Origin: GCA-2733415 sp049609325
Lineage (GTDB): Bacteria; Bacteroidota; Bacteroidia; Flavobacteriales; Flavobacteriaceae
Assembly (NCBI GenBank): GCA_049609325.1
Contig: JBMYYK010000041.1
Span: 1 to 16,684 of the forward strand
Direction: 5' to 3'
Length of the DNA: 16,684 nucleotides
This document shows positions 1 to 6,938 of this stretch, piece after piece. The translations under genes were made by a program, and so were the position numbers. Under the pieces are notes generated by a model, which worked only from the letters and a program-made list of their open reading frames with translations, was not told the origin of the DNA and did not search any database. Position 1 is the first letter of the stretch; each line of letters starts with the position of its first letter.

Positions 1-3000
1 GAATACAAGGGGCTTAACTTGCCAAATGTTGCTGATGAAATATTAAAATTCTGGGAAGAGAATGATATTTTTGACAAAAGTATAACCACTCGTGATGATA
101 ATAAACCATTCGTGTTTTTTGAAGGACCACCTTCAGCTAACGGAATGCCAGGTATCCATCACGTTATGGGGCGTACCATTAAAGATATTTTTTGCCGCTA
201 TAAAACTCAAAAAGGATTTCAAGTAAAACGTAAAGCAGGATGGGATACACACGGTCTTCCGGTAGAGCTTGGTGTTGAAAAGGAACTTGGAATTACCAAA
301 GAGGACATCGGTACAAAAATTACTGTAGAAGAATATAATGCTGCTTGTAAAAAAGCAGTAATGAAGTATACCGATATCTGGAATAGCCTTACAGAAAAAA
401 TGGGGTATTGGGTAGATATGGAAGATCCGTATGTAACCTATCAACCAAAATACATGGAAAGTGTGTGGTGGTTGTTAAAACAAATCTATGAGAAAGATTT
501 AATTTATAAAGGGTACACCATTCAGCCCTATTCTCCAAAGGCTGGAACAGGATTAAGTTCTCATGAAATTAATCAGCCAGGAGCGTATCAAGATGTTACA
601 GACACCACTATTGTTGCACAATTTAAAGCTGTAAAAAGCACATTGCCACAAGCATTACAACTAGATGGTGACGTGCATTTATTAGCTTGGACAACTACAC
701 CTTGGACTCTGCCAAGTAACACGGCGTTAACCGTTGGTCCTAAGATTGATTATGTGTTAGTAAAAACATTCAACCAATATACGTTTGAGGCAACTAACGT
801 TGTTTTAGCTAAAAACTTAGTAAATAAACAATTTGCAGGGAAGAAATTCAATCAAGTTGAAAACGAGGCAGATTTAGAGTCATATGAAGCTGGAGCTAAA
901 CAAATCCCGTATTTAATAGTTTCGGAACACAAAGGAGCAGATTTAGTAGGCATTAAGTATGAGCAATTATTACCATACGCACAACCATTTGATACTCCAG
1001 AAGAGGCGTTTAGAGTTATTCCAGGAGACTTTGTAACTACAGAAGATGGTACAGGTATCGTGCATACCGCACCTACGTTTGGTGCTGATGATGCTTTGGT
1101 AGCTAAAGACGCTGGTGTACCACCAATGTTGGTGAAAGATGCCAATGATAATTTAGTGCCATTAGTAGATTTACAAGGGAAGTTTACTAAAGATATGGGT
1201 GAGTTTGCTGGAATGTATGTTAAGAATGAGTACTATGCAGAAGGTGAAGCACCAGAAAAATCTGTAGATGTTCAAATAGCAATCAAATTAAAAGAAGAAA
1301 ATAAAGCCTTTAAGGTTGAAAAATACGTGCACAGTTATCCACATTGCTGGCGTACAGATAAACCAATTTTATACTATCCGTTAGATTCTTGGTTCATTAA
1401 AGTTACCGATGTCAAAGATAAAATGCATTCTTTAAATGAAGACATTAACTGGAAGCCAGAAGCAACAGGAACCGGACGTTTTGGTAACTGGCTGAAAAAC
1501 GCTAATGACTGGAATTTATCGCGTTCTCGTTATTGGGGAATTCCATTGCCTATATGGAGAACTGAAGATGGTACAGAAGTAAAAGTAATAGGAAGTGTTG
1601 CTGAATTAAAGGCTGAGGTTGAGCGAGCTGTTCAAGCCAATATAATGTCTGAAAATATATTTGCAGAATTCGTAGCTGGAGATATGTCTGATGACAACTA
1701 TAGCACTATTGATTTGCATAAAAATGTAGTAGATCAACTAATATTAGTGTCGGATTCTGGGCAACCAATGACCCGTGAGGCCGATTTGATTGATGTGTGG
1801 TTTGATTCAGGGTCAATGCCTTATGCACAATGGCATTATCCGTTTGAAAATAAAGAGTTGGTTGACAACGTATGGAAAACTGCAGATTTTATTGCGGAAG
1901 GAGTTGATCAAACACGTGGGTGGTTTTACACATTACACGCAATTGCAACATTAGTGTTTGATGATAAAGCGTACAAAAACGTAGTGTCTAACGGGTTGGT
2001 GTTAGATAAAAACGGACAAAAAATGTCGAAGCGTTTAGGGAATGGAATCGATCCATTTTCAACCTTAGAGAAATTTGGCCCAGACGCCACACGTTGGTAC
2101 ATGATTTCTAATGCCAACCCTTGGGATAATTTAAAGTTTGATTTAGATGGTATTACAGAGGTAAGTAGAAAGTTTTTCGGAACACTTTACAACACCTATT
2201 CATTTTTCAGTTTATATGCCAATTTAGATGAGTTCACCTATGCAGAAGATGATATTGCTATCGCGGATAGACCAGAAATAGACCGTTGGGTATTGTCAGA
2301 ATTACACAGTTTAGTACAAAAAGTTGATGAATATTATGGCGCTTATGAGCCAACAAAAGCAACTCGTGCCATTTCTGATTTTGTACAGGAACACTTGAGT
2401 AACTGGTTTGTACGTTTAAGCAGAAGACGTTTCTGGAAAGGTGAGTATGCACACGATAAAATATCGGCTTATCAAACGTTATATACGTGTTTAGAAACTA
2501 TTGCAAAGTTAGCGGCACCAGTGGCGCCTTTCTTTATGGATAGGTTGTATAAGGACTTGACAAAAACAACAAATAGAAATGCCAAAGAGAGTGTGCATTT
2601 AGCAAACTTCCCTATAGCAGACCTTACAATAATAGATAAGTCTTTAGAAAGTAAAATGGAAAAAGCGCAAACCATTTCGTCTTTAGTATTGTCACTTAGA
2701 GCTAAAGAAAAAATCAATGTGCGTAAACCATTGCAACGTGTCATGATTCCGGTGATGAATGTTGGTGAAAAAGAAGAAATTTTAGCGGTTTCGGAATTGA
2801 TAAAATCAGAAGTAAACGTTAAAGAAGTTGAGCTTTTAGATGATGCTTCTGGTATATTGGTAAAGCAAATAAAACCAAACTTTAAGGCGCTTGGGCCTCG
2901 TTTTGGTAAAGATATGAAAGCGGTTGCCGGAGCAATCATGCAATTTAGTCAAGAAAATATCATAGAAATAGAACAAAATGGGGGAATTTCGCTTGATATT

Positions 3001-3384
3001 AATGGAAAAAATATTAACTTGAGCTTAGAAGATGTAGAAATATCTTCTCAAGATATTGAAGGTTGGTCAGTTGCTAATGCCAACGGGCTTACAGTAGCTT
3101 TAGATGTAACGATTTCTGAAGACTTACGCAATGAAGGTATTGCAAGAGAATTGGTTAATAGAATTCAGAATTTACGTAAAGATTCTGGGTTTGAGGTTAC
3201 AGATAAAATTACAGTAGCAATACAAAAAGATGGAGTTTTAGAAAAAGCCATTGAAGGAAACCTTGAGGAGTATATTAAAACAGAAACCTTAACCGAACAA
3301 ATAGATTTACTAACCACAGTGAATAATGGTATAGATATTGCTTTTGACAATATTGAAACAAAATTATTTATTGAAAAAATATAA
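1..3384 (+). CDS. ileS: Isoleucyl-tRNA synthetase, type 2 (5' end cut off by window)
   Basis: Charges tRNA-Ile with isoleucine in the cytoplasm. The reading frame is open from base 1 (E-Y-K-G-L-N-L-P-N-V...), so the TTG at 19 is not the start; from the family I infer only a few codons are missing. Numbering from the codon at base 1, 1127 residues are visible. The class I signature reads GIHH at about residues 51-54 (bases 151-162) inside the PPSANGMPG context, and KMSKR is at 674-678 (bases 2020-2034). The CP1 editing domain is present, with the threonine-rich WTTTPWTLPSN (about 230-240) and HTAPTFGADD (about 355-364). An anticodon-binding region follows. The C-terminus has no cysteine cluster, so the zinc finger of type 1 enzymes is absent, consistent with a eukaryote-like type 2 enzyme. 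The frame is intact. A DksA-like gene follows 4 bases after the stop, so the two are probably co-transcribed. Confidence 0.97.
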   Translation, partial: EYKGLNLPNVADEILKFWEENDIFDKSITTRDDNKPFVFFEGPPSANGMPGIHHVMGRTIKDIFCRYKTQKGFQVKRKAGWDTHGLPVELGVEKELGITKEDIGTKITVEEYNAACKKAVMKYTDIWNSLTEKMGYWVDMEDPYVTYQPKYMESVWWLLKQIYEKDLIYKGYTIQPYSPKAGTGLSSHEINQPGAYQDVTDTTIVAQFKAVKSTLPQALQLDGDVHLLAWTTTPWTLPSNTALTVGPKIDYVLVKTFNQYTFEATNVVLAKNLVNKQFAGKKFNQVENEADLESYEAGAKQIPYLIVSEHKGADLVGIKYEQLLPYAQPFDTPEEAFRVIPGDFVTTEDGTGIVHTAPTFGADDALVAKDAGVPPMLVKDANDNLVPLVDLQGKFTKDMGEFAGMYVKNEYYAEGEAPEKSVDVQIAIKLKEENKAFKVEKYVHSYPHCWRTDKPILYYPLDSWFIKVTDVKDKMHSLNEDINWKPEATGTGRFGNWLKNANDWNLSRSRYWGIPLPIWRTEDGTEVKVIGSVAELKAEVERAVQANIMSENIFAEFVAGDMSDDNYSTIDLHKNVVDQLILVSDSGQPMTREADLIDVWFDSGSMPYAQWHYPFENKELVDNVWKTADFIAEGVDQTRGWFYTLHAIATLVFDDKAYKNVVSNGLVLDKNGQKMSKRLGNGIDPFSTLEKFGPDATRWYMISNANPWDNLKFDLDGITEVSRKFFGTLYNTYSFFSLYANLDEFTYAEDDIAIADRPEIDRWVLSELHSLVQKVDEYYGAYEPTKATRAISDFVQEHLSNWFVRLSRRRFWKGEYAHDKISAYQTLYTCLETIAKLAAPVAPFFMDRLYKDLTKTTNRNAKESVHLANFPIADLTIIDKSLESKMEKAQTISSLVLSLRAKEKINVRKPLQRVMIPVMNVGEKEEILAVSELIKSEVNVKEVELLDDASGILVKQIKPNFKALGPRFGKDMKAVAGAIMQFSQENIIEIEQNGGISLDINGKNINLSLEDVEISSQDIEGWSVANANGLTVALDVTISEDLRNEGIARELVNRIQNLRKDSGFEVTDKITVAIQKDGVLEKAIEGNLEEYIKTETLTEQIDLLTTVNNGIDIAFDNIETKLFIEKI

Positions 3385-3388
3385 AAAA

Positions 3389-3772
3389 ATGAGTGACGAT
3401 ATAAAAGTAAGATATTCAGACGCTGATTTAGAAGAATTTAGAACTATTATTTTAGCTAAGATTGAAAAAGCTAAGGCTGATGTTGAGTTGTTAAAAGGGG
3501 CGTATATGAATGACCATGATAATGGTACAGAAGATACATCTCCAACTTTTAAAGCGTTTGATGAAGGTTCTCAAACCATGAGTAAAGAACGTAATATGCA
3601 ATTGGCACAACGCCAAGAAAAGTTTATTCGTGATTTGAAAAACGCTTTAGCACGTATAGAAAATAAAACTTACGGTGTGTGTAGAGTGTTAGGAAAGTTA
3701 ATAGCAAAAGAACGCTTAAAATTAGTACCTCATGCCACGCTGAGTATTGAGGCGAAAAATCTACAAAAATAA
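3389..3772 (+). CDS. TraR/DksA family protein with degenerate zinc finger
   Basis: 127 residues. DksA/TraR proteins bind the RNA polymerase secondary channel and modulate initiation, often with ppGpp. An in-frame TTG at 3338 would add 17 residues but lies inside ileS; ATG 3389, 4 bases after the ileS stop, gives the MSDDIKVRYS start expected of this family. Residues 12-40 and 65-93 are charged and helical, consistent with the coiled-coil hairpin, and join through an acidic stretch (41-60). The C-terminal zinc-finger region begins YGVC at 95-98. Of the four usual cysteines only C98 remains: the other positions are L101, S119 and A122 in LSIEAK. The fold pattern, including the KERL and VPHATLS segments, is otherwise kept. 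Metal binding is therefore unlikely. Position after ileS and a terminator directly downstream suggest an ileS-dksA-like unit. Its regulatory target is not shown by the sequence. Confidence 0.88.
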   Translation: MSDDIKVRYSDADLEEFRTIILAKIEKAKADVELLKGAYMNDHDNGTEDTSPTFKAFDEGSQTMSKERNMQLAQRQEKFIRDLKNALARIENKTYGVCRVLGKLIAKERLKLVPHATLSIEAKNLQK

Positions 3773-3775
3773 ATG

Positions 3776-3800
3776 AACGCTCCTTTAGGGAGCGTTTTTT
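3776..3800 (+). terminator. Rho-independent terminator after the DksA-like gene
   Basis: A perfect 8-bp stem (AACGCTCC at 3776-3783 pairing with GGAGCGTT at 3789-3796) encloses a 5-base loop (TTTAG) and ends in a run of six T (3795-3800). It begins 4 bases after the DksA-like stop codon. The next gene starts only 14 bases beyond it, so that gene must rely on read-through or an unusual start. Confidence 0.9.
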
Positions 3801-3814
3801 AAACCATTCACTCG

Positions 3815-4435
3815 TTGAAAACCTTAACAACTCTACTATTTTTAAGCGCATTATGTATTCATGCGCAAAAGAGAATTGAAAAAACTATTGCCATAAATGA
3901 ACAAACCTCATCAGTAGTTTTTAATTTAGAGCATGTGTTTTCAATTAGTGTAAAGAGTTCAAAAACGCCTGTTATAAATATTAAGGCAATTAGTGAAGGG
4001 GAATATGCAAATCATTTTGTTGTTACAGAACAAACGAATGATGAAGCACTAACAATTGAAGGAAAAATAGCCTTTACTTTTCCTGATAATCAAGATAAGT
4101 TAAGCGCGCATAAAGTACATGCAATTGCTGTAGAAATCACTGTTCCTGAAACTGTAGAAATCATTTTTAATAGTGATATTGGTAACCTACAAGCAGTGGG
4201 TAACTATAGAGGGCTAACAACAAACTTTTTATATGGAAATTGTGAGCTTACCAACGTGTCTGGTAAAATGCTAATACAAACAGTTAATGGTGATATCAAT
4301 TTAATAACTAAGTCTGGCCGTGTGATTACTGAAACCAAAACAGGACTTATAACTCAAGAGCAGTTGTTACAAGGAAGTTCGGTATTTGATTTAAGAACAG
4401 TTAATGGCCATATAAATATAGAGCAAGCAAAGTAA
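3815..4435 (+). CDS. Small exported DUF4097-like (putative adhesin-type) protein
   Basis: 206 residues with a clear N-terminal signal peptide (MKTL, hydrophobic LTTLLFLSALCI, then HA-Q, likely cleavage after about residue 17). The mature part is rich in short alternating beta strands and in Asn, Gly and Val. Repeated turns such as VNGDINL and VNGHINI near the C-terminus (about 155-203) resemble the right-handed beta-helix style of DUF4097/head-GIN domain proteins. This is a pattern-level assignment and the function is unknown. The start is TTG at 3815: no ATG lies near, an in-frame stop sits at 3800-3802, and this start gives a well-formed signal peptide. No Shine-Dalgarno site or promoter box is visible, and a terminator ends just 14 bases upstream. 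lspA follows 49 bases downstream. An envelope-localised or periplasmic product is expected. Confidence 0.75.
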   Translation: MKTLTTLLFLSALCIHAQKRIEKTIAINEQTSSVVFNLEHVFSISVKSSKTPVINIKAISEGEYANHFVVTEQTNDEALTIEGKIAFTFPDNQDKLSAHKVHAIAVEITVPETVEIIFNSDIGNLQAVGNYRGLTTNFLYGNCELTNVSGKMLIQTVNGDINLITKSGRVITETKTGLITQEQLLQGSSVFDLRTVNGHINIEQAK

Positions 4436-4441
4436 TATTTT

Positions 4442-4472
4442 ATTACATTAGCATCCGTTAAAAACGTGTAAT
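4442..4472 (+). repeat. Imperfect inverted repeat between the DUF4097-like gene and lspA
   Basis: ATTACA (4442-4447) pairs with TGTAAT (4467-4472), and CGTT (4456-4459) pairs with AACG (4463-4466) around an AAA loop, leaving an 8-base bulge (4448-4455) on the left arm. No T-run follows, so it is not a canonical terminator. It ends 12 bases before the lspA ATG and could shape the lspA leader, or be chance in AT-rich DNA. Confidence 0.25.
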
Positions 4473-4484
4473 CTAATCTCTCAA

Positions 4485-5147
4485 ATGAATTTAAAAAAAT
4501 CTGTAGTATTAATAGCTCTAATATTGGTTGTTGATCAATTGGTAAAACTATACATAAAATTAAATTTTAGCTTAGGAGAGTATATTAATGTTTTCGGATT
4601 ATCTTGGTTTGAAATACGATTTGTAGAAAATCCGGGTATGGCTTGGGGAAGTAAGCTGAGTGATTTTTTACCTATTAGTGAACCTTTTGCTAAAGTGTTT
4701 TTAACATCATTTAGATTGGTAGCAATTGGCTTTATAGGGTATTGGTTACACAATTCAATTAAAAAAGCAGCGCCAAATTTATTAATTGTGTCTATAGCTT
4801 TAATCTTTGCGGGTGCTTTTGGTAATAATATTGATTCGTTGTTTTACGGGTTGATTTTTGATTCTGGAACTGTTTTTAATGTACAGTATAATGATTGGAT
4901 TGGTTATACTGGCGTGTCACAAATGAGTGGTGACGGGTATAGCGGAATGATGCAAGGTTGCGTGGTAGATATGTTACGCTTTCCATTCACATCATGGACC
5001 TGGCCGGAATGGATGCCAGTGTTAGGAGGAAATCATTTTACATTTTTTGACCCAGTATTTAATATAGCAGATATGGCTATAAGTACAGGTGTAGGGATTT
5101 TATTGGTGTTTAATAAAAAAGTATTTCCTCAGCCACTAGACTCTTAA
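4485..5147 (+). CDS. lspA: Lipoprotein signal peptidase II, Bacteroidota-type long form
   Basis: 220-residue inner-membrane aspartyl protease that removes signal peptides from diacylated prolipoproteins. Four hydrophobic segments are visible (about 5-23, 70-88, 98-113 and 190-208). Conserved motifs appear in order: DQLVK (17-21), ENPGMAWG (48-55), GNNID (113-117), VVD (160-162) and FNIAD (192-196). By alignment with Pseudomonas LspA, the catalytic dyad should be D162 and D196. The enzyme is about 50-60 residues longer than the common 160-170. The extra length lies between GNNID and VVD, about 35 residues longer than usual, with a smaller extension between VVD and FNIAD; both face the periplasmic side. 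Long LspA variants are usual in this phylum. Its stop codon overlaps that of the convergent cyclo-ligase gene. Confidence 0.95.
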   Translation: MNLKKSVVLIALILVVDQLVKLYIKLNFSLGEYINVFGLSWFEIRFVENPGMAWGSKLSDFLPISEPFAKVFLTSFRLVAIGFIGYWLHNSIKKAAPNLLIVSIALIFAGAFGNNIDSLFYGLIFDSGTVFNVQYNDWIGYTGVSQMSGDGYSGMMQGCVVDMLRFPFTSWTWPEWMPVLGGNHFTFFDPVFNIADMAISTGVGILLVFNKKVFPQPLDS

Positions 5148-5707
5148 AATTGATATATTGTATTGGGTGTCACGCAATAGTCCAATGTGATGTCGTTTGC
5201 ATTTACATCACTTATCGTTTCTGAAGCTTCAAAAAAAGATAGTCCAATTTTTTTGGTGTTTGGTGAACATTGTTGTAGCATTCTGTCATAAAATCCTTTG
5301 CCGTAACCTACTCTATTTCCAGTACTATCAAATGCCAGTAATGGTATAAATACAACATCTAATTTGTTTGTAGGGACTTCAAGCCCGTCTATGGGTTCAG
5401 GAATGTGATAGGCATTAGTCTTTAGTGCAGTATTATCTGTAAGTAAAAAATGTGTCATTTCGCAGTTATCAAAATTGCTTTTTGAAACAACAACTTCTTT
5501 ATCTTTAGCATGTAGAATATGTAAGATGTATTCGGTCTGTACTTCACGTTGTTTTTCAATAGTTAAAAACAAATGGAAATAGAGATGATTCCATATAGGT
5601 AGAGTTAATAATTGGTTGGCAATTTGCATGCTCCAATCATCCCTTTGCGTATTGGTAATTTGTGCACGCTTTGATTTGTAATAACGTCTCAGTTCTTTTT
5701 TTAGCAC
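5144..5707 (-). CDS. fau: 5-formyltetrahydrofolate cyclo-ligase
   Basis: 187-residue cytoplasmic enzyme of one-carbon metabolism. It converts 5-formyl-THF to 5,10-methenyl-THF using ATP, salvaging folinic acid. The N-terminus is basic (KKELRRYYKSKRAQI, residues 3-17), as in the family where it helps bind ATP. The hallmark GNRVGYGKGFYDR is at 130-142, preceded by DVVFIPLLAFD (117-127). Length is normal for the family. The start is GTG at 5705-5707: an in-frame stop lies just upstream, no ATG is available, and the resulting N-terminus matches the family. The gene is transcribed leftwards after tatA, but a terminator lies between the two, 22 bases before the GTG, so expression may depend on read-through or on a promoter I cannot recognise. 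It converges on lspA with a 4-base overlap. Confidence 0.95.
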   Translation of the reverse strand: MLKKELRRYYKSKRAQITNTQRDDWSMQIANQLLTLPIWNHLYFHLFLTIEKQREVQTEYILHILHAKDKEVVVSKSNFDNCEMTHFLLTDNTALKTNAYHIPEPIDGLEVPTNKLDVVFIPLLAFDSTGNRVGYGKGFYDRMLQQCSPNTKKIGLSFFEASETISDVNANDITLDYCVTPNTIYQF

Positions 5708-5729
5708 AACAGTTGTGATTTATATGGTT

Positions 5730-5767
5730 AAAATAAAAAACCTTTCACAGTTAACTATGAAAGGTTT
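5730..5767 (-). terminator. Rho-independent terminator after tatA
   Basis: A perfect 10-bp stem (AAACCTTTCA at 5738-5747 pairing with TGAAAGGTTT at 5758-5767) has a 10-base loop. Read on the minus strand the stem is followed by TTT, ATTTT, giving a T-rich tail over about 5737-5730. It lies 25 bases after the tatA stop. On the plus strand the tail is GTTTATAAAA, so it may act weakly in that direction too. Confidence 0.85.
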
Positions 5768-5792
5768 GTTTATAAAATAGTAAGTAAATGAA

Positions 5793-5999
5793 TTATTCTT
5801 TAGAATCATTTACTTTTTTAGTCGCGTCCTCTTCTTCTTTAGTCGCTTTTTTAAATTCTTTAATTCCGCCACCAAGACCTTTCATTAGTTCAGGTATTTT
5901 CTTTCCTCCAAAAAGTAGTAATACCACTACACCAATAACAATCCATTGCCATGGTCCTACAAATCCTAAAAATACATTTAATGAAATCATAATTATCAT
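5793..5999 (-). CDS. tatA: Sec-independent translocase protein TatA/TatE family
   Basis: 68 residues as listed from ATG 5999; a second in-frame ATG at 5990 (residue 4) is an equally good start. One short transmembrane helix (about 17-31, WQWIVIGVVVLLLFG) is followed by the family hinge FGGKKIPEL (30-38) and an amphipathic helix (KGLGGGIKEFKKA). A charged tail rich in Lys, Glu and Asp comes last. TatA oligomerises with TatBC to export folded twin-arginine proteins across the inner membrane. No tatC is in the window. The gene is divergent from the M23 peptidase gene, with a good Bacteroidota promoter upstream and a terminator downstream, so it is probably a single-gene unit. Confidence 0.95.
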   Translation of the reverse strand: MIIMISLNVFLGFVGPWQWIVIGVVVLLLFGGKKIPELMKGLGGGIKEFKKATKEEEDATKKVNDSKE

Positions 6000-6012
6000 A
6001 AGTTTTATGAAA

Positions 6013-6041
6013 CAAATTTAATAAGAAAAGTTGAAAACAAG
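6013..6041 (-). promoter_or_regulatory. Bacteroidota-type promoter for tatA
   Basis: Read on the minus strand, a -7 element TAAATTTG (6020-6013) matches the TAnnTTTG consensus. It is preceded, with a 17-base spacer, by CTTG (6041-6038), a fair match to the TTTG -33 element. Transcription would begin near 6006, giving a leader of about 7 bases to ATG 5999 or 16 bases to ATG 5990. Confidence 0.6.
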
Positions 6042-6073
6042 CGTTTAAAACTTAAATTTAGTGCAGCAAGGAG

Positions 6074-6081
6074 TATATTTG
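6074..6081 (+). promoter_or_regulatory. Probable -7 element for the M23 peptidase gene
   Basis: TATATTTG matches the TAnnTTTG consensus of the main sigma factor in Bacteroidota and ends 7 bases before the M23 ATG at 6089. Transcription would then begin at or within a few bases of the start codon, giving a leaderless or near-leaderless mRNA. The -33 element is weak (CTTA at 6051-6054, 19-base spacer). Confidence 0.45.
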
Positions 6082-6088
6082 TATAATT

Positions 6089-6937
6089 ATGGCGAGTAAA
6101 AAAGAAAAACTAAAACAAAAGTTACTAAGTAAGTACCGTTTAGTGATTTTAAATGATGATACTTTTGAAGAGAAAATCTCATTTAATTTAACGCGTTTAA
6201 ATGTATTTGTGTTTGCGGGGTTTTCTGCAATAGCACTTATCGCTTTAACTACCGTATTGATAGCTTTTACACCATTACGAGAATATATACCAGGGTATTC
6301 CTCAACAGCATTAAAGAAAAAAGCATATACACTTACTCATAAAACAGATTCCTTAATTGTTGCGTTAGAAACGAATAAAAAACAATTGAGTAGCATCAGG
6401 AAGGTGTTAACAGGTAATGTGTTTGATGTAGATTCTATACAAGAAAATAGATCTACAGACGAGATTCATTTTGAAGCCATACCAACCAGTAAAGAAGATT
6501 CGTTGTTGCGTAATGCTGTTGCGAAAGAAGATAAGTATAATTTGCTGGAAACAGATGTGAATCAAGAGAATTTTGTGTTGTTTCCGCCAATAAAAGGAAG
6601 TATTTCAGAAGGCTTTCAGGAAGATATAAAACATTACGCTGTAGATGTAGTGGTTGCAGAAGGTACACCAGTAAAATCTGTGGCAGACGGACGAGTGATT
6701 TTTGCAGAATGGACCGTGGAGACAGGTTATGTGTTAATAATTGATCACGGAAATCAGTTGTTGTCAGTTTACAAGCATAACTCTGCAGTAAATAAATCAC
6801 AAGGTGATTTTGTTAAAACAGGTGAAGTTATTGCATTTTCAGGAGCTGCTGGAGAGCTGAGTACTGGTCCGCATTTACATTTTGAATTATGGAGTAAAGG
6901 CTACCCTTTGAATCCAACTAACTTTATTGATTTTTAA
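6089..6937 (+). CDS. Membrane-anchored M23 family metallopeptidase
   Basis: 282 residues. The cytoplasmic N-terminus is basic (MASKKEKLKQKLLSKYRLV) and is followed by one transmembrane helix (about 38-60). A periplasmic linker with a likely helical stretch (75-105) leads to a C-terminal M23 (LytM/peptidase) domain (about 165-280). The zinc ligands are all present: H182 and D186 (HYAVD), and H264 of the HLH motif (262-264). H230 and H262 fit the catalytic histidines. An active zinc endopeptidase that cuts peptidoglycan cross-links is therefore plausible, rather than an inactive EnvC/NlpD-type activator. The start ATG 6089 lies just after a TATATTTG box. The stop is 1 base from the next gene's ATG, so translation of the two is probably coupled. 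Confidence 0.93.
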   Translation: MASKKEKLKQKLLSKYRLVILNDDTFEEKISFNLTRLNVFVFAGFSAIALIALTTVLIAFTPLREYIPGYSSTALKKKAYTLTHKTDSLIVALETNKKQLSSIRKVLTGNVFDVDSIQENRSTDEIHFEAIPTSKEDSLLRNAVAKEDKYNLLETDVNQENFVLFPPIKGSISEGFQEDIKHYAVDVVVAEGTPVKSVADGRVIFAEWTVETGYVLIIDHGNQLLSVYKHNSAVNKSQGDFVKTGEVIAFSGAAGELSTGPHLHFELWSKGYPLNPTNFIDF

Positions 6938-6938
6938 G

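Noticed and set aside
19..21. TTG at base 19 as the ileS start
   Set aside because: The frame is open back to base 1 and the residues before it (EYKGLN) belong to the conserved N-terminus; the gene is simply cut by the window edge.
2472..2939. 155-residue minus-strand reading frame inside ileS
   Set aside because: It lies opposite conserved ileS sequence with no recognisable motif; shadow frame. The other antisense frames in ileS, the M23 gene and tviB are rejected for the same reason.
3338..3388. TTG start at 3338 for the DksA-like gene, overlapping ileS
   Set aside because: The extra 17 residues overlap ileS and do not fit the family; ATG 3389 gives the expected N-terminus.
5788..6021. 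77-residue plus-strand reading frame opposite tatA
   Set aside because: It is fully antisense to a clear tatA gene, and the composition (runs of Ser, Pro and Ile) is that of a shadow frame.
6927..6938. TTG start at 6927 for the GH3 gene
   Set aside because: ATG 6939 is the better start, 1 base after the M23 stop codon.
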